64,000 nucleotides of DNA from Paraburkholderia youngii (GCF_013366925.1 NZ_JAALDK010000001.1:310001-374000), one strand, 5' to 3'. Shown: positions 8,368 to 17,567, counted from the first letter of the stretch. Program-made: numbers and translations. Notes: generated from the letters alone by a model not told the origin.

Positions 8368-8829
8368 TCAGGTGCAGGGGTGGTGCTGATGCACGGAGCC
8401 GAGCACGGCGACTTCGGCGGGGGTGTGCTGAAGTGCGTCGTCCGGTACCTGAGCGGCATCGGCGAGGAAGTCGTCGACGATCGACGACACCGGCACGTCG
8501 GACAGACATAGCGACACGCGCTGGGTTTCGTTGGCGGGGAAGGTGGCGCGTTGGGCGAGGAACAGCACGCCGTATTGATAACCGTGGATGATGCCGCGGA
8601 TCGCGCTGACGCACTGCCCTTGCGCGACGTTGTCGTGGCGCTGTTTGCAGCTCTGTACGAGCGAGTAGGCGGAGAAGCTCGGATCGACCGGTGGCGCCGC
8701 TTGCGACAGGGTTTGCGCCATTGGCTGCGCGGGAGTTTGCGCATTGGCGAGCGATGCGAGGCCCAGGGCGGTAGCCATCAGCACGGCGGCTGCCGTGCGG
8801 GTCGCGGAGGGGGGGACACTTCTATGCAT
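8368..8829 (-). CDS. Rap1a/Tai-like exported protein
   Basis: A 153-residue exported protein with a signal peptide (about 1-30, basic start, TAAAVLMATALGLASLANAQ, cleavage after AQ likely). The mature part has the spaced Cys and Gly pattern of the Rap1a/Tai immunity family: Cys in SLVQSCKQ, GQCVSAIRGIIHGYQYG and SLCLSDVPVSSIVDDFL. In Serratia, Rap proteins protect the periplasm from type VI secreted amidases. Here no effector or secretion gene is adjacent, and many Burkholderia members of this family are orphans, so immunity function is only possible. Of several in-frame ATGs, 8829 was chosen because GAGGG lies 8 bases upstream and the signal peptide starts there. It converges with the aldo/keto reductase. 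Confidence 0.65.
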   Translation of the reverse strand: MHRSVPPSATRTAAAVLMATALGLASLANAQTPAQPMAQTLSQAAPPVDPSFSAYSLVQSCKQRHDNVAQGQCVSAIRGIIHGYQYGVLFLAQRATFPANETQRVSLCLSDVPVSSIVDDFLADAAQVPDDALQHTPAEVAVLGSVHQHHPCT

Positions 8830-9158
8830 GTTGTGGGCCCTCATATCGAACGATGAATTTGATATGAGGCGGTCGTCTCGGATTGGTTCCATGACACTCA
8901 CGCGCAGGGAAGGTTGTGTTCCCGCCGCTCGCCGTGCGGTTCGCGCGACGATGCGAGGCGCGGCTCGCGCACTCTCCGGGCCATTCCGTCAGCGCGCGCC
9001 GCAGGCGGGCGGGCCGCTCCGACCGGCCTGCGGCGGTGACGCCCGACCGGGGGATCGGGACGCCACCGCCGTTGCCAGCGGATAGCGGACAGTATGCCGG
9101 GACATGTCGCCGGCGGGTAGGGCGCGGGGGCCCCCCTACCCGGGGCAACGGGCGACGC
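8830..9158. other. Intergenic region, 329 bp
   Basis: This holds the upstream region of the Rap1a-like gene and the downstream region of the glycine-rich gene. A GC-rich hairpin (CGGGTAGGG at 9114-9122 pairing with CCCTACCCG at 9134-9142) lies just past the end of the glycine-rich gene but has no U-tract, so a terminator role is uncertain. No coding signal is convincing. Confidence 0.5.
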
Positions 9159-9989
9159 CTAGTGCCCGTTCCCGCCGCCGTTGCCACTGCCGCCGCTGCC
9201 GCCACCCTTGCCTCCGTGACCGCCGCCGAAGCCTCCGCCAAAGCCTCCGCCGAACCCGCCACCGAAGCCACCACCAAAGCCACCGCCAAAGCCACCACCA
9301 TGCGCGCCGCCGAAACCACCACCGGGGCCGCCACCGCCAAAGCCACCGCCCGGACCACCGCTGGAGCCTCCGCAACCGCAGCCGCCGCTCCCGCCGCCGC
9401 CGCTGCTTCCGCCCCCAGCACCGCCACCGCCGCTGCTGCCGCCTCCACCGCCTCCACCGCCGCTACTGCCGCCCCCACCGTTTCCACCACCACTACTGCT
9501 ACCAGCACCGTTACTTCCACCACCGCTATTTCCCTTACCGCCCGTGCCCGCACCGCCACTCCCACTTCCGCTCCCTGAACCCGCCGCCCCGGCGCCGCTG
9601 TTACCGCTTGCGCCAGCCCCGCTATTGCTCGAACCCGCCGCGCCGCCAGTACCACTACCGCTGCCATTGCCACTGCCGCCGCCAAGCCGGCCGCAGCCCG
9701 GACCGCCGAGCCCGCCGCAGCCTACCGGCGCGAACACCGACGCGGCATCGTCTGCGGCGGTGGCGGTGCCGGCCTCGGCGCCGTTCGCCGCATCGTCGTT
9801 CTGCGCGAGCAGCAGCGGCGCTGAATCGCCGGATGGCGCTCGCGACGCGTCGGCCAGCACCGTCGAGCGCGGGATCACGTCCGCCGACGCCCCGTAAGCG
9901 GCGTCGGCCGCCAGCACCGCGGCCCCGATGAGGACCACTGCGCGGCGCATCATTGCACAGTAATGCTGATCTAACTTCCTGGTTTTCAT
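9159..9989 (-). CDS. Exported glycine-rich repeat protein
   Basis: A 276-residue low-complexity protein. Residues 1-34 look like a signal peptide (RRAVVLIGAAVLAADAAYGA). Residues 35-90 are an ordinary-composition segment ending near VGCGGLGGPGCG. The rest is almost only Gly and Ser, passing into Gly-Gly-Gly-Phe tetrapeptide repeats and a GHGGKGGGSGG tail. Two Cys pairs (VGCGGLGGPGC and GGCGCGG) could form disulfides outside the cell. GGAG before the ATG at 9989 supports the start. Gly-Phe repeats are seen in structural, adhesive or cell-surface proteins, but no known family is recognised and no secretion gene is adjacent. The repetitive GCC/ACC-rich DNA is prone to slippage, so the length may vary between strains. 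Confidence 0.7.
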   Translation of the reverse strand: MKTRKLDQHYCAMMRRAVVLIGAAVLAADAAYGASADVIPRSTVLADASRAPSGDSAPLLLAQNDDAANGAEAGTATAADDAASVFAPVGCGGLGGPGCGRLGGGSGNGSGSGTGGAAGSSNSGAGASGNSGAGAAGSGSGSGSGGAGTGGKGNSGGGSNGAGSSSGGGNGGGGSSGGGGGGGGSSGGGGAGGGSSGGGGSGGCGCGGSSGGPGGGFGGGGPGGGFGGAHGGGFGGGFGGGFGGGFGGGFGGGFGGGHGGKGGGSGGSGNGGGNGH

Positions 9990-10394
9990 CGCGCGTCTCC
10001 AGCTGCCAAAGCGGCGGCCGACCTATGCACGCGGGTCTTGTCGAACCCCGAGTCCGTCGTGTCGAAGTTGGCCGCGCGTCGCTGCCGTGCTGATCGCTTG
10101 ATATCGCGTCATCGCGTGGTGACGCTCGTCGTGCGGATGTGCGCGGCGTTGCGCGCCCGGTTTGGCTTCGAATCTCTGGCCGCAAATTTAGCGATATCCA
10201 TGCCACGCGTCGCAGAGCCTTGAAGCGACGCGGGCGACTTAGGTATGTACGATGCGCACGCCGGAAAAACGCCTGAAAACGTTGCGACGATGAAACGCGC
10301 GGACACAAAAGCGTGTTCCGACGCGGGATTCGTAAAGGGGACGCTGTACTGGGTGGCGCCGCGTCACGCGACGTCGATGAGAGCCGAGTCGACG
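9990..10394. other. Intergenic region, 405 bp
   Basis: This holds the promoter side of the glycine-rich gene and the end of the ABC importer operon. It contains an 8-bp inverted repeat, CGCGTCGC (10206-10213) and GCGACGCG (10225-10232), which could be an operator or weak hairpin. No reading frame here shows family similarity or a start signal. Confidence 0.5.
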
Positions 10395-12584
10395 CTAGCT
10401 GGCGTTTTCCGACGCGTCGTCGGAATCGGCGCCGTTCGTCGGGTTGCCCGCGTCGTCGTCGCGCTGCTCGCATTGCAGCTCGCGCAGCGTGGCGACCGGA
10501 ATATGGCAGCGAATCCGATGCGCGGAAGGCGAGTCGGCGGCGCCGCCGGCGTCGAGGAACGGCGGGTCCTGCTGCTCGCAGATCGCGCCGAGCTTGCGCG
10601 GACAGCGCGTGTGAAACACGCAGCCCGACGGCATCGCGCCGGCCCCGGGCAACTCGCCCGTCAGATGGATGCGCGCACGTCGATGTTCCTCGCCGGACGC
10701 GCGTTCGCCCGGCAGCGTCGGCACGGCGGACAACAGCGCCTCCGTATAGGGATGCTGCGGTCCATCGAACACGGCCGCCGCCGGGCCGATTTCGAGGAGC
10801 CGGCCGAGATAGAGCACCGCGATGCGATCCGACACATAGCGCACCACGTGCAGATCGTGCGAGATGAACACGTAGCTGACGCCGCGCTCGCGCTGCAGAT
10901 CGGCGAGCAGGTTCAGGATCGCGGCCTGCACCGACACGTCGAGCGACGAAGTCGGCTCATCGCACACGACGACGCGTGGTTCACCGGCAAACGCGCGCGC
11001 AATCGCGACGCGCTGCTTGAGCCCACCCGATAGCTGGCGCGAACGTGCGTCGAGATAGCGCTCGGGCAGCCGCACGGCGTCCGTCAGCGTGCCGAGCCTT
11101 TCGTCGATCTGGGGTCCGCGCAGCGCGGTGAAGCGCGCGAGCGCACGACCGATCAGCCGCTTGACCGAATGCGCGCGATTGAGCGCCGAGTCCGGATTCT
11201 GGAACACGATCTGCAGCGACTTCAGCTGCTCGTCGCTGCGTCGCGTGACGCGCGCGGCGAGCGGTGCGCCGTCGAGTTCGAGTACGCCGCCGGCATCGGG
11301 TGCGAGCAGGCCGAGCATCAGCCGCGCGAGCGTCGTCTTGCCGCTGCCCGACTCGCCGACGAGGCCGAGCGTCTCGCCGCTCGCGAGTTCGAGCGACACG
11401 TCGTCGACCGCGCGCAGCGGCGCACCGGATACGTGGAATGTTTTCGACAGGTTGCGAGCGCGCAAGACCGGCGCAGAGGACGCGCGCGCCGCCGCGTTGG
11501 ATGATGCGGCCGCCACCGGCTCCTCGCTCGATGCCGCCCGCGGCAACTCGATCGCGCGCTCGTGATAGTGGCAGCGCGCCATCTGATCCCCATGCGGAGC
11601 GCCGAGCCGATAGGGCGGCGGCGCGTCGCGGCGGCAGCGTTCGTCGGCGAGACGGCAGCGTTGCGCATAGATGCAGCCCTGCGTGACCGAGCCCGGCAGC
11701 GGCAGGCCGCCCGCGATCGTATCGAGCCGTTCGCGGTCCTTGCTGCGTCCGGCGCTCGGCAGGCAGCGAAGCAATCCGACCGTGTATGGATGACGCGGCC
11801 GCGCGAACACGTCCTGGGTCGCGCCTTCCTCGACCAGCTTGCCCGCGTACAGCACGCCGATGCGTTCGCACATGCGGCCGATCACGGCGAGGTTGTGGCT
11901 GATGAACAGCACCGCGGTGCCGAGCTCCTCGCGCAACTGCGCGACGAGGTCGAGCACTTCCGCTTCGACGGTCGCGTCGAGGCCGGTGGTCGGTTCGTCA
12001 AGAATCAGCAGCGCGGGGTTCGACGCGAGCGCCATCGCGATCACGACGCGCTGCTGCATGCCCCCCGACAGTTGATGAGGATAGCTGTCCATCACGCGCT
12101 CGGGCGCCGCGATACGCACGCGCTGCAACATCTCGAGCGTGCGATGCAACGCTTCGTCGCGTGCGACGCCGGCCGCCTCGAATGCTTCGGATATCTGGCG
12201 GGCAATCGTCAGCGACGGGTTCAGCGCGCGCCCAGGGTCCTGATAGACCATCGAGACGGTCGTCGCCCGCATGCTGCGCAGCGCATCGGCGCCGAGCTTC
12301 TGCACGTCCGCGCCGGCGATCACGATCTTGCCGGCCTTCACCTTGCCGTTGCGTGGCAGGTAGCGCAGCGTCGCCATCGCGACGGTCGACTTGCCGCAGC
12401 CCGATTCGCCGACGAGCCCATACGCCTCGCCGCGCCGCACGCGAAACGACACGTCCTGCAGCACTTCGCGATCGCGTCCGCGAATCCGGTAGGTGACCGT
12501 CAGGCCGACCACGGTCAGCGCATCGGTGCGATCGCTCTTCGACACGTCGAACGCGGCGAACGAGGAGGGCGGCGCGCCGTTCAT
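10395..12584 (-). CDS. Peptide-type ABC importer, fused double ATPase (DppD-DppF)
   Basis: Cytoplasmic energy subunit of an oligopeptide/dipeptide/nickel-type importer, with both ATPases in one 729-residue chain. Domain 1 (about 24-270) has Walker [10 protein letters not shown], signature LSGGMQQR and Walker B LLILDEPTTG, then the oligopeptide-ABC C-terminal extension with its Cys-rich GCIYAQRCRLADERC. Domain 2 (about 370-640) has GESGSGKTT, LSGGLKQR and VVCDEPTSSLD, then VFHTRCPRK. Separate DppD and DppF are more common; fusions also occur in GsiA and YejF. The ATG at 12584 overlaps the stop of the permease gene by four bases (ATGA), showing translational coupling. It is the last gene of a four-gene operon. 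The substrate cannot be told from the ATPase. Confidence 0.9.
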   Translation of the reverse strand: MNGAPPSSFAAFDVSKSDRTDALTVVGLTVTYRIRGRDREVLQDVSFRVRRGEAYGLVGESGCGKSTVAMATLRYLPRNGKVKAGKIVIAGADVQKLGADALRSMRATTVSMVYQDPGRALNPSLTIARQISEAFEAAGVARDEALHRTLEMLQRVRIAAPERVMDSYPHQLSGGMQQRVVIAMALASNPALLILDEPTTGLDATVEAEVLDLVAQLREELGTAVLFISHNLAVIGRMCERIGVLYAGKLVEEGATQDVFARPRHPYTVGLLRCLPSAGRSKDRERLDTIAGGLPLPGSVTQGCIYAQRCRLADERCRRDAPPPYRLGAPHGDQMARCHYHERAIELPRAASSEEPVAAASSNAAARASSAPVLRARNLSKTFHVSGAPLRAVDDVSLELASGETLGLVGESGSGKTTLARLMLGLLAPDAGGVLELDGAPLAARVTRRSDEQLKSLQIVFQNPDSALNRAHSVKRLIGRALARFTALRGPQIDERLGTLTDAVRLPERYLDARSRQLSGGLKQRVAIARAFAGEPRVVVCDEPTSSLDVSVQAAILNLLADLQRERGVSYVFISHDLHVVRYVSDRIAVLYLGRLLEIGPAAAVFDGPQHPYTEALLSAVPTLPGERASGEEHRRARIHLTGELPGAGAMPSGCVFHTRCPRKLGAICEQQDPPFLDAGGAADSPSAHRIRCHIPVATLRELQCEQRDDDAGNPTNGADSDDASENAS

Positions 12585-13495
12585 CGGTCGAGCACTCCCT
12601 GCACGCTGTCGGCGATCAGATTGACGCCGACCACCAGCGACGCGATCGCGCCCGCCGCGAACACGACGGTCCACCACGCGCCGCCCGCCATCAGCGTGTA
12701 CGACTCGGACAGCGCGAGCCCCCAGTCGGCCGACGGCGGCTGGATGCCGAAGCCAAGAAACGACAGCGTCGCGACCGCGAAGATCGCATAGCCGAGCCGC
12801 ACCGTTGCTTCGACGACGATCGGCGGCAGCACGTTGGGCAGGATCTCCACGAACATGATGTACGGGGCGCGCTCGCCGCGCAGCTGCGCGGCGGCCACGT
12901 AGTCGAGATGGCGCTCGGCGAATACGGCGGCGCGCACGGTGCGCGCGGTGATCGGCGTGAAGGTGAGGCCGATCACGAGAATCACCGTGAGATTCGATGC
13001 GCCGACCGCGGCGAGCGCGAGCAGCGCGATGATCACGAGCGGCAGCGCGAGCACCGCGTCGATCACGCGGCCGATCACGTCGTCGACCCATCCGTCGAAG
13101 TAGCCGACCAGCAGGCCGAGCGCGGTGCCCGCCGCGGTTCCGAGCAGCGTCGCGAGCGGCGCGATGGTCAGGATGTCGCGCGCGCCGACGATCACGCGTG
13201 AGAATACGTCGCGGCCGAGCTGATCGGTGCCGAACCAGTGCGTGCGATCGGGCGGCGTGAGCGAATTGAGCGGATCGGACGCGTACGGATCGAGATGCAC
13301 GAACCAGGGCCCGGCGATCGCGCAGACGATCCACCACGCTACGATCAGCGCGCCCACGATGAAGGTCGGCGAACTCAGAAGCAGCAGGAGGCGCGGGAAG
13401 CGTGGCTCGGCGGGCGCGCGCGGCGCGGAGCCCGGTGCGCCCGGCGTGGGCGGCGCTGGTGGCGTCGAAGGAGCCGGTGGCGCGCTCGGATTCAT
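12581..13495 (-). CDS. Peptide-type ABC importer permease, DppC-like
   Basis: Inner-membrane permease of the DppC/OppC group. After a Pro/Ala-rich N-terminal tail (1-30) and a first helix (about 36-58), the periplasmic loop carries the group's typical NSLTPPDRTHWFGTDQLGRD (the exact 20 residues are about 78-97). The transport domain follows, with the EAA loop around YDYVAAAQLRGER-like residues 185-198 (here LDYVAAAQLRGER) and FLGFGIQPPSADWG near residue 246. The 304 residues match the family. Both ends overlap neighbours by ATGA, so it is translated with the permease upstream and the ATPase downstream. Its partner is the DppB-like protein. Confidence 0.92.
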   Translation of the reverse strand: MNPSAPPAPSTPPAPPTPGAPGSAPRAPAEPRFPRLLLLLSSPTFIVGALIVAWWIVCAIAGPWFVHLDPYASDPLNSLTPPDRTHWFGTDQLGRDVFSRVIVGARDILTIAPLATLLGTAAGTALGLLVGYFDGWVDDVIGRVIDAVLALPLVIIALLALAAVGASNLTVILVIGLTFTPITARTVRAAVFAERHLDYVAAAQLRGERAPYIMFVEILPNVLPPIVVEATVRLGYAIFAVATLSFLGFGIQPPSADWGLALSESYTLMAGGAWWTVVFAAGAIASLVVGVNLIADSVQGVLDR

Positions 13496-14520
13496 TCCGC
13501 GGTCCTCACCCGCAGCCGCGGATTGAGCAGCACGTGCAGCGCATCGGCGACCAGATTCGCGAGCGTATAGACGACGCCGATCGTCAGCACGCCCGCTTCG
13601 AGCATCGGAAAGTCCTTCGCCTTGGCGGCGTTGTAGATCAGCGAGCCGATCCCCTGGTAGTGGAACAGCGTTTCGACCACCACGAGTCCGCCGATCATGT
13701 AGCCGAGCTGGGTGGCGGCGACGGTGATCGTCGGCAGCAGCGCGTTGCGCAGCACGTGCCGCCAGATCACGACGTGGCGCGGCAGGCCCTTAAGGATCGC
13801 GGTGCGCGTGTAGTCGGCGTCGAGCGCTTCGACGGTGCCCGCGCGCGCCATCCGCGCGATATAGCCGAAGAATACGAAGACGAGCGGCAGCACCGGCAGC
13901 ACCAGATGCCGCAGCTGTTCGAGCACGCTTGCATCGGGCGGAAACGAGGCCTCGATCGGCAGCCAGCGCAGCCACACGCCGAACACGAGGATCAGCACAA
14001 TCGACGACACGAACTCCGGCACCACGGTCGCCGACAAACCGGCAATGCTGATCGTGCGATCGAGCCAGCGTCCCGCATGCATCGCAGACCACACGCCGCC
14101 CGCAATGCCGAGTGGCACGACGACGATGAACGCGAAGAGGCCGAGCTTCGCCGAATGCGCTAGCGCATCGGCGATGAACGGCCCGACCGGTTCGCGATAC
14201 GCGTACGACAGCCCCATGTTGCCGCGCACGAAATGCGTGATCCAGTCGATGTATTGCGTGAGCAGCGGCCGGTCGGCGCCGAGCTGATGATTGAGCGCGG
14301 CGACCGCGCGCGCATCGGCGAGCGGCCCGAGCACCGCGCGGCCGATATCGCCGGGCAGCAACTGGCCGCCCGCGAACACGGTCAGCGACAGCAGCCACAG
14401 CGTGATCAGCGACAGACCCACGCGCGTCGCCAGAAAACGCGCGACGCGGCCTGCGTTGCCGTTCGTCGCACGCGGTAAACGCGATGCGTTCGAGGCGGGA
14501 GAGGGCGCCGGAGCCGACAT
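13492..14520 (-). CDS. Peptide-type ABC importer permease, DppB-like
   Basis: Inner-membrane permease of the DppB/OppB group, 342 residues from the ATG at 14520, which has AGGAG 8 bases upstream. A longer open frame upstream runs back into the solute-binding gene in another frame and was ignored. Visible features are a first helix at about 30-50 (SLITLWLLSLTVFAG), the DppB-type PGD following it, NMGLSYAYREPV, and the EAA loop region DADYTRTAILKGLPRHVVIW with the downstream helix near LVVVETLFHYQGIGSL. The gene lies 41 bp after the solute-binding protein gene and overlaps the second permease by ATGA. It forms the channel with the DppC-like partner. Confidence 0.92.
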   Translation of the reverse strand: MSAPAPSPASNASRLPRATNGNAGRVARFLATRVGLSLITLWLLSLTVFAGGQLLPGDIGRAVLGPLADARAVAALNHQLGADRPLLTQYIDWITHFVRGNMGLSYAYREPVGPFIADALAHSAKLGLFAFIVVVPLGIAGGVWSAMHAGRWLDRTISIAGLSATVVPEFVSSIVLILVFGVWLRWLPIEASFPPDASVLEQLRHLVLPVLPLVFVFFGYIARMARAGTVEALDADYTRTAILKGLPRHVVIWRHVLRNALLPTITVAATQLGYMIGGLVVVETLFHYQGIGSLIYNAAKAKDFPMLEAGVLTIGVVYTLANLVADALHVLLNPRLRVRTAE

Positions 14521-14561
14521 CGTGAGTTCTCCTGCGAAAGGTGCGTTGAGCAGCGCGGTAC

Positions 14562-16235
14562 TTACGCGCTCAGCGTCGCGCGATCGAAATACAGCTGCGC
14601 GAGCGCGGTGAAGCGCACGCCGTTCACGCCCTTGCGCATCGCGATCAGCTGATCGTAGAAGAACGGGATGATCAGCGGCGTTTCGTCGAGCAGCAGCGTC
14701 TGGATCTGTCCGGAGAGTTTCTTCTGCGTGGCGAGGTCGATCGCCGCGACGAACTGCGCGACCAGTTGATCGTATTGCGGATTCTTGAAGTGCGCAGCAT
14801 TCCACGTGCCGTTGCTCGTGAGCGTCGCGTTGAGGAACACGTTCGGCACGCCGCGATGACCGTAGTCGGTGATGCCGAGCGGCGAGTCGAGCCAGTCGGA
14901 TTTGCCCGGCGTGCCCGCGCCGTAGTACAGCGACTGGCTCTCGACCTTCAGGTTGATGCGCACGCCGATCGCCTTCGCGGCGTTCTGCACGACGACCGCG
15001 AGGTCGGGGATCTCCATGTATTTTTCGGTGGTCAGCGTGACATCGAAACCGTTCGGCACGCCGGCTTGCCCGAGCAGCTGCTTCGCCTTCGCGACATCGT
15101 TTTTGCGTTGCGGCACGCCCGCGTCCGACGACGGAAACACCGGCGCGAACGGGCTGTCGTTGCCGAGTTGCGCGCGACCCTTGAAGAGACCACGCACGAG
15201 CACGTCGCGATCGAGCGACAACGCGAGCGCCTGGCGCACGCGTTTGTCCTTGAAGAGCGGGCTGTCGTTGCGCATATGGATCTGCCGATGCGCGCTCGAC
15301 TTCACGCCCACTGCCTTGTAGTCCGGATTGTTCAGAATGGCCGCGCCGCCCTGCACGGTGAAGGTGCCCATCACGTCGGCCTGGTGGCCTTGCAGCGCGA
15401 GCAGTTGCGCCTGTTCGTCCGCATAGAACGAAAACTGTACCCGTTGCGGTAACGCTTTGTCGCCCCAGTAGTCGGGATTGCGCACGAACGACGCGCCGAC
15501 CTTCGGTTGATACTTTTCGAGTTTGAACGGGCCGGTGCCGATGAAGCTCTTTTCGTAGTTGCCCGCGAAGTTCGCGGGCAGGATCACCGCGTTGTAATTA
15601 TCCGAGGAAACGTAGTAGGGGAAATTGCCGATCGGTGCGTCGAGATGAAACTCGACCGTGTGTTCGTCGACGACCTTCGCACCGCCTTTCGACAGCACGC
15701 CTTTCAATACCGACAACGCGGCCGAGCCGCTCGCGGGATCGGCGAGACGGTCGAAGGTGGCGACCACGTCTTTCGCGCCGAAGCTCTGGCCGTCGTGGAA
15801 TTTCACGTTGGGGCGCAGCCTGAACGTCCACACGTCGCCCTTGTCGTTCGGCTTCCACGACAGCGCGAGCGCGGGTTTGAGCATCAGCTTCTCGCCGTCG
15901 TCATCGATCAGGAATTCGCCGGTCTGGTTCAGCAGCGCGAGGCTCGCGGCGTCGGTGACCGTCAGTGGATCGACGGCGCCCGCCGGCGTCAGATGCGCGA
16001 CGCGGATCGTCTGGTTCGATGGGGCCGGCGCACCTTGCGCCCTCGCTCGCGGCGCGCCGAGCAAGCCGCCGCCCGCGACCGAAAGACCGATCACGCTCGC
16101 GTAGCGCAGCAGTTCGCGGCGCGTGATGCGGCCGGCGAGGAATTCGTCGAGGGCGTGGTTGCCGTAGGCGTCGGCGGTGAGGCGGGCTGTGTTTAGTGCG
16201 TCAGATGCGAGAAGGCGGTCCGCTGGCGTTTTCAT
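14562..16235 (-). CDS. ABC importer solute-binding protein, SBP family 5, Tat-type leader
   Basis: Periplasmic receptor of the family 5 peptide/nickel/opine binding proteins, 557 residues. The N terminus is unusual: about 35 hydrophilic residues precede a twin-arginine-like motif (TRRELLRYAS, Arg39-Arg40) and a hydrophobic stretch SVIGLSVAGGGLLG ending in ARAQ, so Tat export of a folded protein is likely. The SBP_bac_5 core (about 110-480) includes LALSWKPNDKGDVWTFRLRP and VKFHDGQSFGAKDV, standard for the family. It is the first gene of the operon and is followed by two permeases and the double ATPase. Substrate specificity is not visible. The upstream gap of 288 bp to the nickel permease gene must hold the operon promoter, but none stands out. 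Confidence 0.9.
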   Translation of the reverse strand: MKTPADRLLASDALNTARLTADAYGNHALDEFLAGRITRRELLRYASVIGLSVAGGGLLGAPRARAQGAPAPSNQTIRVAHLTPAGAVDPLTVTDAASLALLNQTGEFLIDDDGEKLMLKPALALSWKPNDKGDVWTFRLRPNVKFHDGQSFGAKDVVATFDRLADPASGSAALSVLKGVLSKGGAKVVDEHTVEFHLDAPIGNFPYYVSSDNYNAVILPANFAGNYEKSFIGTGPFKLEKYQPKVGASFVRNPDYWGDKALPQRVQFSFYADEQAQLLALQGHQADVMGTFTVQGGAAILNNPDYKAVGVKSSAHRQIHMRNDSPLFKDKRVRQALALSLDRDVLVRGLFKGRAQLGNDSPFAPVFPSSDAGVPQRKNDVAKAKQLLGQAGVPNGFDVTLTTEKYMEIPDLAVVVQNAAKAIGVRINLKVESQSLYYGAGTPGKSDWLDSPLGITDYGHRGVPNVFLNATLTSNGTWNAAHFKNPQYDQLVAQFVAAIDLATQKKLSGQIQTLLLDETPLIIPFFYDQLIAMRKGVNGVRFTALAQLYFDRATLSA

Positions 16236-16523
16236 CGATGGCGTGTCCAGTCCGTTCTGTTGCCGGTTCCGAAGCGTCGCGCGAGCGGCGCGACAGCGCG
16301 AGAAAAGCCGTCTCAGTGTAAGCGATTGCTCGCGGCTCTGGCGCGCCGGCGGCGCACCGCGCCAGCCGATCGGGCGATAAACGGCGCGCGGTGTGTCGTC
16401 GTCGCAACGCTTGCGCGATGCATGCTTGCGAGCGGTGCGCGCCGTAGCGGACAGAATGACGGCATCGCGCCGGAATCCTTACCGATCGCCTCGCATGGGT
16501 CGAGTGAGTTATACCGGAACGAG

Positions 16524-17567
16524 TCATTTGGGCGCCGCGCTTGTTGCCGCGCCTGTCGCCGCGGTTGGCCGTCTCCAGCGATGAAACAGGACCGAGCCGA
16601 TCCAGCACGCCATGAAGGCCGCGACGATCGCATAGCCGAGCGCGCCAAAGTGATCGTTGATGCGGGCGATCGCATCCAACATGCCGCCGCTCCAGCCGAA
16701 GCGGTCCGACAGTAGTCCCAACGCCTCGATGCCGCCGATCACGATCGCGACCACCGCCGACACGAACGTGATGCTCGCGTTGTAGTACAGCTTGCGCTTC
16801 GGGTCATCCATCGCCCAGCCGTATGCGTGCACCATCAGCACGTTATCGGTCGAATCGACGAGCGTCATGCCGGCCGTGAAGAGCCCGGGGAACACGAGGA
16901 TCGAGTAGAGCGGCAGACCGGTGCTCGCCTGCGACGCGGCGATCGCGAGCAGGCCGATCTCGGTCGCGGTATCGAAGCCGAGCCCGAACAGCACGCCGAC
17001 CGGGTACATGTGCCAGCTTTTGGTCACCAGCCGGAACAGCGGCCGTAACGCACGCGACAGCAGCCCGGCTGGGGCGAGCGAATCGGTTGACGCGGTCGCC
17101 ACGGCGCCATCGTGTTGCGCGTGCCGGTAGCGACGCCACACATCGCGCAGGATCACGAGATTGACCGCCGCGAGCACCAGCAGGAACGTCGCCGAAACCA
17201 GCGTGCCGAGCGTGCCGCCGAGTTCCTTGAGGCACTCGAAGCGCCCGTGCAGCGAATGCGTGGTCCACGCGATGCCGATCGTCGCCGCGATCACGATGGT
17301 CGAGTGTCCGAGCGAAAACGCGAGCCCGATGCCGAGCGGCCGCTTGCCCGTTTGCATCAGCTTGCGCGTGACCGCGTCGATCGCCGCGATGTGGTCGGCG
17401 TCGACCGCATGACGCAGACCGAAGCCATACGCGAGCAGCGCGGTGCCGAGCAGCAGCGGGAAGTGGCGAAACGCGATCAGCGCCCACAGCCAGGTGCCGA
17501 GGTTGGCGGCGATCAGCGCCGCGTAGAGCGTGACGAGGCGACGGCGCAGCGAAGCGGTAGGCGTCAT
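16524..17567 (-). CDS. NiCoT-family nickel/cobalt permease (HoxN/NixA type)
   Basis: High-affinity Ni2+/Co2+ uptake permease of the inner membrane. The family signature in helix 2 is present: RHAVDADHIAAID, with His53, Asp58 and His59 making the HX4DH metal site. Further conserved stretches are LGHSTIVI and LGFDTATEIGLLA in the fourth and fifth helices, and LVDSTDNVLMVHAYGWA. The 347 residues fit the HoxN/HupN/NixA group. It lies 50 bp after the cupin gene on the same strand, probably in one transcript, and no urease or hydrogenase genes occur in the window. Nickel and cobalt preference cannot be separated from sequence alone. No cobalamin riboswitch-like structure was seen upstream of the pair. 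Confidence 0.92.
   Translation of the reverse strand: MTPTASLRRRLVTLYAALIAANLGTWLWALIAFRHFPLLLGTALLAYGFGLRHAVDADHIAAIDAVTRKLMQTGKRPLGIGLAFSLGHSTIVIAATIGIAWTTHSLHGRFECLKELGGTLGTLVSATFLLVLAAVNLVILRDVWRRYRHAQHDGAVATASTDSLAPAGLLSRALRPLFRLVTKSWHMYPVGVLFGLGFDTATEIGLLAIAASQASTGLPLYSILVFPGLFTAGMTLVDSTDNVLMVHAYGWAMDDPKRKLYYNASITFVSAVVAIVIGGIEALGLLSDRFGWSGGMLDAIARINDHFGALGYAIVAAFMACWIGSVLFHRWRRPTAATGAATSAAPK

Noticed and set aside
9159..9720. Possible CRISPR-like or satellite array
   Set aside because: The repeats are short, in frame and code for Gly/Phe runs; there are no regular spacers.
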